Below, in pieces: positions 11,729 to 22,743 of a stretch of DNA of 64,000 nucleotides; within the stretch, counting starts at the first letter, position 1, and every line of letters starts with the position of its first letter. Both the position numbers and the translations under genes were made by a program. This DNA comes from Endothia cerciana. Taxonomy: Eukaryota > Ascomycota > Sordariomycetes > Diaporthales > Cryphonectriaceae. Where the stretch lies: positions 248,001-312,000 of the forward strand of contig JALRMH010000019.1 of the NCBI GenBank assembly GCA_026119935.1, given 5' to 3'. The notes below the pieces were generated by a model. The model searched no databases and was not told the DNA's origin. It was given only the letters and a program-made list of their open reading frames with translations.

Positions 11729-13911
11729 ATGCCTACCATTTCTGTCGACAAGTATGACCTCTGGGAGGCCCTTGGTCAGAGGTGAGCTTGCGATGCACCC
11801 GAAGATTGCCCCTCCAAAGACCCAGTACGGGAGGCTTACACATGGCGTCCACAGGTACACCAAGGAGGAGTTCGAGGACCTGTGCTTCGATTTTGGCATC
11901 GAGCTCGATGAAGATACAGAGGAGGACGAGCGCCCTACTGGCGTGCCTCCGGAGTTAAAGATTGGTTAGTCTTGCGGCGAAAGATTGCTCCACGGTGACA
12001 AACAACTCCTGACGACGACCACTCTAGAGATACCGGCCAACCGATACGACATGTTGTGTTTCGAGGGTATTCAGCTGATGCTCAATATCTTCCGTTCGAA
12101 GACCCCCGTGCCCAACTGGCGCCTTGTCGAGCCTGCGAGCGGAAAGCGCGAGACCTTGACGATCACAGAGAGCACCACGAAGGTCCGCCCGTATGCTGCT
12201 GGTGCGATTTTGAGAAATATCAAGTTCACCCAAAAGAGCTATAACTCCTTCATCGCGCTGCAGGACAAGCTGCACATGAACCTGGCACGCCAGAGGACGC
12301 TGGTCGCGATCGGAACCCACGACCTCGACACGATCCAGGGCCCCTTCAAGTACGATGCGCTGCCGCCAGATGAGATCAAGTTCATCCCCCTGAATCAGAC
12401 GAAGGAGATGACGGGTCGGGAGATGATGACTTTCTACGAAAAGGACAAGCATCTTGGGAAGTACCTGCACATCATCAAGGATGCGCCTGTCTACCCAGTC
12501 ATGCTCGACGCCAACAAAGTTGTGCTGTCCATGCCGCCAATCATCAACGGCGACCACTCCAAGATCACGCTCAACACCAGAAACGTCTTCATCGATCTCA
12601 CCGCAACTGACCAGACAAAGTTGGAGATCGTCACCAACATGATGGTGACCATGTTCTCCATGCACTGCGCAGAACCCTTCACAATTGAGCCCGTCGAGGT
12701 CATCTCGAAACACAACGACCGGACGAGGACTTGCCCCAACTTGACTCCCAGGGTCATCGAGACCGAGATTGACTACCTCAACAACTGCACCGGCCTCAGC
12801 GAGACTCCTGAGCGCATATGTGAGCTGATCACAAAGATGGCCTACGCGGCCAAGCCGTCGAGCAAGGACAAGAACTTGATCGAGGTGTCCATCCCTCCGA
12901 CAAGAGCGGACGTCCTTCATCAGTGCGACATTATGGAGGATCTGGCTATCTGCTACGGTTATAACAATCTCCCAAGATCTTCTCCCAATAAGTCTGCAAC
13001 CATCGGTGCGCCAACGAAGATCCAAAAGCTCAGCGATATTGTACGGAACGAAGCTGCCTACGCTGGGTGGACTGAAGTTCTGCCTCTGATCCTCTGCTCC
13101 TTCGATGAGAACTACACCTATCTGAACCGAAAAGACGAGTGAGTGCGCCTCAGGTTTTCGAAGTCGATGTTTGCACTGCTGACATTGGGGAAAGCGGCAA
13201 AGCAGTACGGCTTGCAAACCCGAAGACTGCCGAGTATCAGGTCGTTCGCACTTCGTTACTGCCGTGAGTGGATCCCATACGCCTCTCTGCCTCTTGTCCT
13301 GTATGTATTGCTAATGTCGCCTGCAGTGGCCTTCTCAAGACCATTCGTGAGAACAAAAGCAAGGCCCTACCAATCAAGATCTTCGAGTGCTCAGATGTTG
13401 CGTAAGTCAATACATAATTGCGCTGTGTAATCGAGAAGCTAATTCCCCCCGCAGCTTCAAAGATGAGGCCGAAGAGCGGAAGGCCCGTAACCAAAGAAAT
13501 TTTGCTGCCTGCTTCTGCGGCAAGTCGTCAGGTTTTGAGATGGTTCACGGTCTCCTCGATCGCGTGCTGCTCATGCTGAGGACAGCCTTCCTGACACATG
13601 AGGAGGGACTTGAAGGCAAGAGCATTGACTATAAGGTGACCGAGAACCCTTCAAAGCCGGATGGATACTGGATTGAGGAAATTGACGAACCTACCTGGTT
13701 CCACGGCCACGCTGCCGCGATCTACCTTCGTCTCAGTGGCAAGGCGCAACAAGTCGGCCAGTTTGGTATTCTTCATCCATCAGTATTGGAGGCTTTCGAT
13801 ATACGGTGAGTGGTCCGCAGTCCGATCTTGGATGTTGCGCAAAAATAATGTCTAACAAATTGCAGATACCCAGTCTCTGCGCTTGAGTTCAACATGGAGG
13901 CCTTCTTGTAG
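11729..13911 (+). CDS. FRS1: Cytosolic phenylalanyl-tRNA synthetase, beta subunit
   Basis: Seven exons: 11729-11781, 11855-11964, 12028-13138, 13195-13263, 13327-13401, 13455-13805 and 13866-13911, 604 residues, close to yeast Frs1 (595) and human FARSB (589). Introns are 53-73 nt; one uses a GAAAG acceptor. The N-terminal region ([12 protein letters not shown], then [15 protein letters not shown] at residues 55-69) is diagnostic of the cytosolic/archaeal-type beta chain. The central B3/B4 domain follows, then the B5 domain ([20 protein letters not shown] near residue 342) and the catalytic-like C-terminal domain ending [14 protein letters not shown]. The beta chain pairs with alpha as an (alpha-beta)2 enzyme that charges tRNA-Phe; the B3/B4 domain edits mischarged tyrosine. 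The alpha-chain gene is not in the window. Confidence 0.94.
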
Positions 13912-14583
13912 ATACACGTGGCATTCCATCCCCGGGATTCCTTCAAAAGATCATGAAAAGTATCTGCTTGCTATAGAGGAGATATCCACGAGCCAAAATA
14001 GAGAGATGTTGCAGACAACCTTTTTTTGCAGTATAGATCTTGTTTAGACTGACATGTGGACATGATAGAACAGTTTGTACTACATGGCGAGTCGAAGATA
14101 CAGTCTTGCGTCACATTGCCTCCTCCGCTGGAGGCGCTTCATGCTAAAGCTACGTCCCACCCTTCTCGCTGGATTATGGTCCAGAAGACCAGACGGTGTT
14201 AGCCAGATGGTCTTGCTTGACAAAGGCAGCCCTGTGCAACAGCTGAGCCGCAGATATTGGGATGTTCACAAGGACTGTGGCTTCGATATCAAGCATGACT
14301 GCGATATAGCATGTCCAGGTTCACAAGCGTTGACAATCCGGCCCCCTTGCCCTCGAGGAAAGAACACCATAGCCACATCCACCACTTGCTTCCCCACGGG
14401 CATCTAACGCCAGTGTTGTCCGAATGGATTTCAGCATTCGGGATAGCGGTGTGCCAGGTCTGGATGATCCTTCCCATGCTTATGAAGACCTCGGCGTGAA
14501 ATATAAGATGGCCAACAAGGGGTCTAGATTAGAGAATGGAGACACAGCGTGGTGACCCATTAGGATTTTGTTGTGGGAAGAAA

Positions 14584-14710
14584 GGGGACACCTTGAAGAC
14601 TACGCGTTGTTAAACTACCTGAATTAATAGGCACACGGGGCACCTTGAAAGCTACGTGTTGTTAAACCTGGGATAACGAGGCATTTTGAGAGCTGTACGC
14701 ATAGCCAAAC
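14584..14710. repeat. Imperfect tandem repeat, period about 45-52 bp, three degenerate copies
   Basis: Copy 1 ends at about 14615 and copy 2 at about 14667; they share CACCTTGAA(G/A)(A/G)CTACG(C/T)GTTGTTAAAC. A third, more diverged copy (GGCATTTTGAGAGCTGTACG, ending CCAAAC) occupies 14679-14710. Spacing between copies 1 and 2 is 52 bases. Confidence 0.7.
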
Positions 14711-14913
14711 CGATTGGAATAAGGGTCCGGACCTCGAGACACAACAACCAGACAATACTCCCCAACCACGCCGGGGTTAAAGGCTCAGCACATCTCATTT
14801 CCTTGCACTGGTTTCAGAGGCACATCTGCTATCACTTCTATGAACTTTTGTCTTTGCCTAGCAACTTTATTGTCTCAACCTCTCCATGCTATTTACCCTT
14901 CTTGGCTCCATTC

Positions 14914-14938
14914 GACAGACAGACAGACAGACAGACAG
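14914..14938. repeat. (GACA)6 tetranucleotide repeat
   Basis: Six tandem GACA units, read directly, about 540 bases upstream of the 1251-residue gene. Confidence 0.9.
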
Positions 14939-15476
14939 GGAGGCTATCGCCGTGAGTCACTCCCAACCCAACCCCCGACGCATTTACTGTTGAGCCCATC
15001 CCTTGAGAGTCCCTTGTACTCCATTTTGTTATTAATTTCCTCGTGAACACTGCTGCGCATGCTTTAGTAAAGTGGGGTTTTTATTATACTCCCTGAACAG
15101 GACCCCGGACTTGAGGGGGCTGACTCCCCTCCTTCCCAGACAAACGCCAGAGCCAGCTCATGTTACCACTAACAACACTCTCCCACTTCTTTCTCTGATC
15201 TAACAATTGAGTCCCAATACAAAGGGACTTCGCATCCTCTTCGGCCCAAGAAAGCGCAGCCAGCGAGGACCACACCTTACAACCAGATTAGGCGAAGGTT
15301 TCTCACAGCTGACCTTCATCCGTACTTCCCGGTCAGTGCACTTGTGCTGCTGAGATCGCTGCCCCTGAGAACCTCTTTGTATTTCTACCAGATCGACAAA
15401 CGTCTCTTCTATCCAGACCATATTCTTACCTTCTTACCGTTCACCGTTCACAGACAAGCAGCGACCAGCCGACAAG

Positions 15477-18400
15477 ATGAACCCCATGGTACCTCCATTA
15501 TCAGATACATCTGGAACCAGCCTCAATATTGGCCATTCCAGCTGTACCAATGTTATCGACCTCACCCTCTCACATGATACCTCTAGCGAGGTGGACGTTG
15601 AAGAGGCAGTCCCAAACTTGGCTTCCGGCTTCGAGCCCAGCGGGGCAGAGACGAACAACCTACCTACTCCGATCTCCGTGGTCAGCATCAGCGATGATGA
15701 GGATGACGACGAACTGCCGTTGAGTAAGGTTTTGGCCCAGTGCAGGAAGCGCAAGCACCGACCCGATGACTACATTGCACCGAAGTCTGAAGCCCCCAAG
15801 TCTTTGGAGTCCTTTCCATCGGAGGGCCTTTTATCCTGCCTTGGGAACCGTCTGAAGAATGACGTGAACTTCTTCAGTGTACACCGGACTTCGCCGGCCC
15901 AGAAAGCGCCAGTTCTTCAAGACTCACTCCAGGTCAAGAAGCACGCCAAGGAGGAACAAGAGTCTACCGAGACGCGCAGCAACCCTTTCCTTTTGAATAT
16001 CGATCGCGAGGAAGTCTTTGGCAAGAAGAAAGACAGACGCAAGAAGAGCCGCAAGAACACAGCAGGCGAGTCGCACATGACCGCCAAGTCTCCCGCCGGA
16101 CAGGTCAAGGGCGACGGTGTCGTAAACGAGGACCCAGCTTCGTCGAAGTCAGGCAGCCAGCCCAAGGTACCCGAAGCTATCGCGGGCACGCCCACTGACA
16201 TGCAGAGAAAGAGACCGAATATTACCACATTGAAACCATCCGTTGTCCAGAGGGCCTCTAGCGCTGGTACGACAGACGTCCACTCGAAGAAGCCTGGATC
16301 AAGTTTCACAGACCTGCTCGCTAAACGGACCAAGAAACCTGGCACCCGACCAACTGACGCCGCCGAGGATAGATCCAGTTGTAAGAACGCAATCGAGCTT
16401 TGCGAACCGCGAACGGTCATGCCGCAGGCCAATAGCTGTGAAAGACGAGACTCGCTCTTCGGCTCCGAGGCACCTAGTACCGGCAACCCCCTTATACAGA
16501 AGGATAACATCGGACAAATTTCCACCCCAAAACAAGTATCTCTTAATACGCATGGAGAGAATAGTAGCCAACACCAAGCTGATCAGATGAACATCTCTGG
16601 GCAGTTATACGCCTCACCTCGCGCATTTGAGAGCACCAGTAGAATGGACTACAGCAGTGCTACTGTACACAGACAACCTGGCCTTCCAAGAAGCCAACCC
16701 ACTCGCGGGACAGATAGCCAGCAGCTGAAAGAGGTTAATCACGCAGCACACATTGCACGTCAGCGACCTCTGGTTACAACTACGGTAACCCAGGACAAGT
16801 CTCTCCATGGATACTACGGACCTGAGAGGCGACCTGAACAGCGTCCGGCAAACGGCGCCCCACCTGAAGATAACTGGAACAGAATCGCCAGGATGACGAA
16901 TACAGGCAATCTCAATGAGACGAGGCGCGATATGAGAGAGGCTCGGCTTCAGAGTCTTGTGCGGTCACGCGATGAAACCAGCTACCCGCGTCGAAAGGAC
17001 AACAGCGGCAACGCCCCTCAAGCAGAGGCTCGACTGCTAAAAGCCCAACAGCCACGCTCTCCATTGCGGCAACCAAATACATCTTCACGGTTATGTGACC
17101 TTGGCGGTAATGATTCCACCGCACCTCAGAGATCTTCGGCCACAAGACACGATGTTCGGTCGCAGCACGAAAACCAGTACCCGCATGAGAAACAGCCTCA
17201 GAGTGAGAACCAGCCTCAGCATGGGAATCGACCCCAGACGCGCGAGCTGACGGATATCGGACGTCAGAAGCTTCAACTATCGATTAAGGGCCACGCGGCG
17301 CAACAGGGCGGCTTGTCCCAACCAAAGGCGAGAACGCTCAAGGTTTCGAATGTCCGCAAACGTGTAGGGATGCCGCACATCACAAGAGATGAAGTCGCGG
17401 ATGCCATCGCGCAGATGAAGAATTTCCAGACACAATATGACAAGAAGAAGACGACTACTTTGGCTGATGCTTTGCCAGCCGACATTCACATGCCGAAGCC
17501 GGACCATCTGTCTCGCGCGAGGGCTGTGAAGAACATTGCTGGCCGCGAACGCGCCGAGGCGAAGACCCAGGAGCGTGTGATTGCAGAGAGAATGCGACGC
17601 ATCAGAAGAGACGTGGAGAGGGACTACAAGGACACCGACAAGTCGCAGGACTTCAAAGAGAATCTCATTCGCGAGAAATTTGAGCGCTATGTGGAGAAGA
17701 AGAAGTCGCAGATTCTTAACAAGAGCCGGCGCCAGAGTCGAAATCTGCTATCTGTCGACTTCCTTGAGAACGACCACGACGGCCGCTGCAACGGCGAGGA
17801 GGTTGACTTGACCCTGCAAAAACAGTCAGCTTCGCAAGCACTGAAACCAAGCCAGGCTATCGTTATCTACTGCGTGTACCTCAGCCAGCCTGTCGAAGAG
17901 CCCAACAGTTACGAGGACGCTATGATGCGCACGAAGGCGTTTGGAAAGTTGGATTCGGCCAACCATTACGCCAAGCTGCTATTAGATAGCATGTCGTCGC
18001 AGCAGTCCAAGATTCCGGCGCGGCAAGTTGTTTCTTTAACAATTTTCTACTCGAACGGTCTGCTCGTCGGGATGAAAAAACGAGGCGACGGAAAATGCGT
18101 CCATGTCCAAGTGCGCAAAGAGAAGATATTGGTTGGTGACACGGACCCGGATACCTTGCGCAATCAGTGGGTGGACGAGGACGTCCTTCAGATACACCGC
18201 AAACGGTACGATGTCGTCGGGTATCAATATATTCCGAAGTCGATCATTGAGGCGGAGAAACGAGATGAAGAGACGAGAAAGGTCTGGGACCAGCAACAGA
18301 AGGAGAAATCTGTTACTGCTGCTGGTGATCAAGAAGAGAGAGCCCAGGACGAAACCACGGGCGCGAACGAGGAAGAACAGCAACTAAGAGGGCTTGAGGG

Positions 18401-19232
18401 CTTAGAGCTATGCTTGGCATTGAAAGCCCTACCAGCATTTGGATCTGCTCCTCAGACCGAGACCGAGGATGCTGAGCATGGTGTTGACCAAGCACAGCGC
18501 GAGGGCGAAAACGAGCGGGATGAACTGTTCTCATCGTTCTCTTCTTCCGACCCCGTTACAGATGCCCACCAAAATCTCGAAGACGAGACTACGTGTCCAA
18601 CGAGTTGCGACGACACATCCACCACGCCTGATCGAAGTCACTACAGTCGCAGCCAAACTCCATCTTCAGCATACGTTGATCACGGACCCCTTAACCTATA
18701 TGACACCCTCGAACCCAAGAGGACCCCCTTTGGCTCCTTCGTCGACCTGCGCACGGCCAACGAGCGAGCATTTTCTGTGGCGAGGGTGACTTGGAAGCCC
18801 AGAGGCTGTAATCTGGTGGCGCTGGATTACTGGAAGGAGAACATGTTGCCCCAAATCGCCACAGCGATGGAGGAGCTCGACATGGACAGCGAGTGCGCCG
18901 ACATCAAATGCGCTATCCCGCCGTTTCACGGTTCCAATGTCCGCCGGCCATGGCTGTTTGTTCATGCTCAGGTGGTTGTGGAGGAGGTAGAGATCGAAGG
19001 CCCCATGGAGACCGAGATCGACTTCGCCATGGACATGAATGAAGCGCACAGTGCTCAAGACGTCGAAGACATTGTTGCCAAAGCTGCGGCTGCGGCTGCG
19101 GCTGCGGCTGCGGCTGCGGCTGATAGGGCCGGCGATGAGGAAGGGATCGAACTGGAGGATGACGAGGCCAGCGATGACGGATTTGTCACGGTCCAGAACG
19201 TTGGCGACGGTGAGATCAGCGAGGAGGAGTGA
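15477..19232 (+). CDS. Large disordered protein with SUMO-interaction-like motifs, function unknown
   Basis: Single exon, 1251 residues. The ATG at 15477 follows a C/T-rich leader and is the first in frame. The N-terminus has two motifs typical of SUMO-interacting sequences: VIDLTLS at residues 26-32 and VVSISDDEDDDE at 68-79; a third, EVDLTL, lies near 775-780. Residues 80-640 are polar and basic, with repeated short charged segments. A basic helical stretch (about 680-770, many RR/KK/ER pairs) precedes two ordered blocks: about 790-930 (containing AIVIYCVYLSQPVEEP and VVSLTIFYSNGLLVGMKKRG) and about 1075-1185 (NERAFSVARVTWKPRGCNLV, WLFVHAQVVVEEVEIEG). The C-terminus has an alanine tract coded by GCTGCG repeats and ends in an acidic tail (DDEASDDGF, EISEEE). 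No named family recognised. The SUMO motifs and basic helices suggest a nuclear, chromatin- or SUMO-related role; this is inference. Confidence 0.85.
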   Translation: MNPMVPPLSDTSGTSLNIGHSSCTNVIDLTLSHDTSSEVDVEEAVPNLASGFEPSGAETNNLPTPISVVSISDDEDDDELPLSKVLAQCRKRKHRPDDYIAPKSEAPKSLESFPSEGLLSCLGNRLKNDVNFFSVHRTSPAQKAPVLQDSLQVKKHAKEEQESTETRSNPFLLNIDREEVFGKKKDRRKKSRKNTAGESHMTAKSPAGQVKGDGVVNEDPASSKSGSQPKVPEAIAGTPTDMQRKRPNITTLKPSVVQRASSAGTTDVHSKKPGSSFTDLLAKRTKKPGTRPTDAAEDRSSCKNAIELCEPRTVMPQANSCERRDSLFGSEAPSTGNPLIQKDNIGQISTPKQVSLNTHGENSSQHQADQMNISGQLYASPRAFESTSRMDYSSATVHRQPGLPRSQPTRGTDSQQLKEVNHAAHIARQRPLVTTTVTQDKSLHGYYGPERRPEQRPANGAPPEDNWNRIARMTNTGNLNETRRDMREARLQSLVRSRDETSYPRRKDNSGNAPQAEARLLKAQQPRSPLRQPNTSSRLCDLGGNDSTAPQRSSATRHDVRSQHENQYPHEKQPQSENQPQHGNRPQTRELTDIGRQKLQLSIKGHAAQQGGLSQPKARTLKVSNVRKRVGMPHITRDEVADAIAQMKNFQTQYDKKKTTTLADALPADIHMPKPDHLSRARAVKNIAGRERAEAKTQERVIAERMRRIRRDVERDYKDTDKSQDFKENLIREKFERYVEKKKSQILNKSRRQSRNLLSVDFLENDHDGRCNGEEVDLTLQKQSASQALKPSQAIVIYCVYLSQPVEEPNSYEDAMMRTKAFGKLDSANHYAKLLLDSMSSQQSKIPARQVVSLTIFYSNGLLVGMKKRGDGKCVHVQVRKEKILVGDTDPDTLRNQWVDEDVLQIHRKRYDVVGYQYIPKSIIEAEKRDEETRKVWDQQQKEKSVTAAGDQEERAQDETTGANEEEQQLRGLEGLELCLALKALPAFGSAPQTETEDAEHGVDQAQREGENERDELFSSFSSSDPVTDAHQNLEDETTCPTSCDDTSTTPDRSHYSRSQTPSSAYVDHGPLNLYDTLEPKRTPFGSFVDLRTANERAFSVARVTWKPRGCNLVALDYWKENMLPQIATAMEELDMDSECADIKCAIPPFHGSNVRRPWLFVHAQVVVEEVEIEGPMETEIDFAMDMNEAHSAQDVEDIVAKAAAAAAAAAAAAADRAGDEEGIELEDDEASDDGFVTVQNVGDGEISEEE
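19083..19122 (+). repeat. (GCTGCG)n hexanucleotide repeat coding polyalanine
   Basis: About six to seven tandem GCTGCG units give an in-frame alanine run near the C-terminus of the 1251-residue protein, just before its acidic tail. Confidence 0.9.
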
Positions 19233-20362
19233 CGAGGCCCGCGGGTTTCTCGGCGTGAGTGGGGCTTTTAAGGAACCCACGGCGGCTGCGCATAAGTGTC
19301 ATTCGATCCTGATGACACTAAAAGATCTTCCCCCGCAACTCTGTAATCCTCGGGCCATATTCAGAAGCTTGACGGTTTTTTGACGGTGACCTGGCGGATT
19401 CGGGCGGCGGTCGAGGGAACGGGAACTGGGCGGGGTACGTGGCTTGGGCACGAGAGGAGAGGGTCTGACGACGGAACGACGGTCGCTTATTTACGGCGCG
19501 ATCTTGCAAAGTCTTCGAACGCCTTCATCTGCAGACAGATCTCTGGGCAGATGTCCCCCATGCATTACTATGGCGGGCTCAAGGTCCTCCGATGGCGCAG
19601 GTTCCTCTTGGTTCTGACCACATTGTAAGATAGAATTCCGCAGAAGCTTGCGACAACGACAGCCTAGGCTTCGGTCTGGTGCAGAAACGATCACATATCC
19701 ATAGTGCGAATCCATCGGTCATCTAAGTTTTCGGGTGCTGTAGTACTACTGGTCAGGTGCGTTTAGTCTTGATATCAAGGGTTGTAGGTCTGCTCAAAGA
19801 AGAAAAAAAAAATAACCATGCTGTTCAGAATTATTCTCATTCCGCCAGCATCGGTGGACAGAGACAGGGCTCAGACCAGTCGGTTATCCACAGGAGAATG
19901 CCCGACAGCAGACTACCTTATTGAAGGCCATATATATCACTTGATGAGCCATGCTTCAAAATCCTGGTCTACAATAGGTCAATTGTGCACGATATCTCTC
20001 TCATTGAGTGTACTTGGGCTGGTGCACTGTCTCACCGTCGGCTTGGGAGCAGACTCTGAATAATGGATGGTATGCCGTACTCTTGGGTCATCTCTAGCTA
20101 ATGACCAGTTGGCAGGAGTCGGTATGGTTTTTGTTTTAATTTAATTTGATTTGATTTACCAATTTGAATTTTTTTCCTTTTTTTTTTTCCCTTTTTTTTT
20201 CTTTTTTTATTATTAATATATATCTAGAAAGCAAGAGAACACCGCTTTCTTATACGATGAGAAACATCCTCTCTTACCTACCATGCTGTCTGACGCAAAT
20301 ACTCCACAACTCCAAACGCCTCGTCTCTGAATCCGCCCCAGCAGCGCGCAGCTCAGCCCGGC
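19233..20362. other. Intergenic region, T-rich towards the Cdc37 end
   Basis: Convergent 3' ends of the 1251-residue gene (+) and CDC37 (-). No gene supported. At 20125-20225 there is a strongly T-rich tract with degenerate TTTAA/TTTGA pentamers and long T runs; on the CDC37 strand this is A-rich sequence just past the stop, consistent with a 3' untranslated region or polyadenylation zone. Confidence 0.5.
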
Positions 20363-21839
20363 CTACTCCGGATCAGGCGCGTACTCCTCCTCGGTCGTCG
20401 CCTTGCCCTGCTCCGCCAGCTGCTTCCACTGCGCCTGGCCCTCCTCGGTCGTGGCATCAATGATCTCCTGCTCGACCGACAGGATGCCCGCCTCCCCGAA
20501 CTTGCCCACGAGGTCCTCGGCCTCGTCCACCTTCATATTCCCCAGCACCACGTTCACCTCGTCCAGGCTCCCCGTCTCCAGCGCCTTCTTCATCTCGGGA
20601 CTGAAGCCCTCGTAGATCTTCCTGGCCTCCTGCTCCTCGGGATCCTGGCTGTCCGCCGCCGGCACCCGGATGCTGATCACGGTGCCGGGCTCCACGGCGT
20701 GCAGCTGGATCTGCTCGACGCCCTCGCCACTGGCGGCGCCGGCGGCGCGCTGCTTGTTGATCTCGGCGGCGCGCGTCTTGATCCTCTGGTAGGTATCCTG
20801 GACGTCCTTGAGGAACACTCCCTGGGCCTGGTGGCCCTTTGTGGTGATGCGCTTGAAGAACAGGGCGACGCCGTCCCGGCCCAGGGCGCGGCAGTACTGT
20901 ATAAGCAGGGCCTGGTGGACGCACTGCCGCGCGAAGTCGTCCTTGCCGTCGAGCTGTGCGTCGAAGGCCATGATGAGCAGGCCGTCGGTCTCCCTCTCGG
21001 CCAGGATCTGCGGATTCTTGCCGAGGAAGGACATGGAGGCGGTGTAGTCGCCGTACCTGATGTTGGCAAAATGCTTCGCGGCGGGGGAGGCATCGACATG
21101 CTCATCGTCATCGTCATCGGCGTCCTCGGCTGCTGGTGTCTTCGAAGACGAGCCCTCCGCGGGCGGCGCGGAGTGGTTCGGGTTCAGCAGCTCCACCTTG
21201 GTATCGTCCTTCTTCCCGGCCCCCGACTTGTTGACGTACGAGCTGTCGAAGCCCGTGTGGATGCTCTCGCTCGTGATCTTGCGCCCTTCCTCCCTCTCCA
21301 GCTCGCCCAGCTTCTTGACCAGCTCCCCCTGCAGGTTCACCACCTTGTCCAGGTGCTCACCGATCTCCGCCACCATCGCGTCGTACCGGTCCTCCTGCTT
21401 GACCTTCTTCTCCTCCATCGCGCTGTTCACCTGGTCCAGCAGGGTCGCCATCATCTTGCTGTACGACGGCATCTTGTCGTCCCCCTCGGGGCGGGGCAGG
21501 CCCTCGGGCCGCGGGGGCGGCTGGTCGTCCTCGGGCCTCAGGCCCGCGGCGCTCTCCATGACGGCCGCGAAGGCGATCTCCCCGGGGTTCCGGCCCTTGT
21601 CCCCGGCGGCGTCCGAGGCGTGCGACCGCAGCGCGTCGAGCAGGCTCGTGATGCGCCGGATCAGCGCGTCGTTGATCTGCCGCTCGTACTTGAACTGGAC
21701 GATCTGCTGCCGCCGGTGCTCGCGCTCCTGGTGGATCTGCGCCTGCTTCGCGCGGATGAAGGACCGCTTGTCGACGTTGGGGTGGACCTCGACGTCGGAG
21801 TCGTCCGACAGCTCGAGGGCGTCCTGGCGGCGGCGAGGT

Positions 21840-21873
<34 letters not shown>

Positions 21874-21956
21874 TCGGGCACATATTGTCCTGATTGCTCG
21901 CGCTGGGGCGGGGGCGGATGGCGATGACCTACCCACTTGCTGTAGTCCAGCGGCAT
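20363..21956 (-). CDS. CDC37: Hsp90 co-chaperone Cdc37
   Basis: Two exons: 21956-21933 (24 nt) and 21823-20363, 494 residues. The 109-nt intron starts GTAGGT directly after the Trp8 codon and ends CCGCCAG. The N-terminus MPLDYSKWDALELSDDSD is diagnostic: it is the kinase-recognition segment, and Ser14/Ser17 lie in the acidic context phosphorylated by casein kinase 2 in other species. The sequence then continues with NVDKRSFIRAKQAQIHQERE, a coiled-coil kinase-binding region, a central Hsp90-binding domain (KHFANIRYGDYTASMSFLGK, near residues 240-300) and a C-terminal domain ending EEEYAPDPE. Cdc37 delivers client kinases to Hsp90. Filamentous-fungal homologues are about this length. Upstream of it on the same strand is MOT1, about 790 bp away. 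Confidence 0.94.
21843..21870 (-). repeat. (GA)14 microsatellite inside the CDC37 intron
   Basis: Fourteen CT units on the + strand read as GA in the transcript. The repeat ends a few bases before the probable branch site ACTGACC and about 20 bases before the acceptor. Confidence 0.9.
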
Positions 21957-22743
21957 CTTGACTACGGGTTATGAAGGTGGCTCTGTAATTCTGGTTGTGT
22001 AGAGTAGTCTTGCGGCGGAATGTCGTACTTGACAGCCTTGCTGCAGTTGAGGTTACACGTAGATCACCGTGTCTGCTGTGCAACTACCGAAGCTTCTGGA
22101 GGGGCCAGCGCTGGTGGGGCCTCGTCCACTGGAAACCAGGCCCAGCTTAAGTACCAACACCCAGGCCCGTCATCCCGCCTCCCCCGCCCCCGACCTTGCG
22201 GCGACAGGAAAGATTAACCGAGTATGCAAGGAGGAGGAACATGTGATTGTGACAGGGAGTGAAGACACAGGGTCCAGATGAGTGCAGCCGGGACAACACT
22301 GAGCAAGGTGAGGAGGCTTGAGGCAGATAGGTCCCTTCATGCTCTGTAAATAATCTACTCAGCAGCCCTTGGGGCCTATCTCACTGCCGCCATAGCTGCA
22401 AAGACCAAGATGCCCTCGCCGCATCTCCTATTTGCTACCTGTTGCCGTGGGCCGCGCGCCCCTACAGTCAACATTATAGCGATATATGGGCCATACAAAC
22501 GCCTTGCTCATCGCCTCCAAATGTAAGTCTGAAGTGAAGTAATCCTTGAGATCAACCGATTCCTGCTACTCCGCTCCCGGTGCCCTCTGGTACCGCTGCC
22601 CTACCCGCCCATCCGCCCGGATGAACCATTCCTAATTCCGTCCGCACATCCATCCCAAAACTCCATGAACCAAATGTCGAATTTTTTTTTTTCCTTTCTT
22701 GTTTATCTTGCCATTGGTGATCTGCAGGGGTGGTAAATCCGCC
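21957..22743. other. CDC37 promoter and MOT1 3' region
   Basis: Between the start of CDC37 and the stop of MOT1, both on the minus strand. No gene supported. A T run near 22680 (A-rich on the transcribed strand) lies about 60 bases past the MOT1 stop. Confidence 0.55.

Larger units (their letters stand above)
13912..15476. other. Intergenic region with imperfect tandem repeat
   Basis: No supported gene; the visible open frames are short and lack family resemblance. The middle holds an imperfect repeat around CACCTTGAA...TTGTTAAAC (14584-14710) and a GACA tetranucleotide repeat at 14914-14938. The last few hundred bases are C/T-rich and lead into the start of the 1251-residue gene. Confidence 0.5.

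Noticed and set aside
12024..13217. 397-codon open frame on the minus strand
   Set aside because: Antisense shadow of the PheRS beta gene; no family resemblance, while the + strand is diagnostic.
20699..21961. 420-codon open frame on the + strand
   Set aside because: It lies antisense to CDC37; the leucine/valine/glycine-rich translation is the shadow of a GC-rich coding strand, and the minus strand carries clear Cdc37 sequence.
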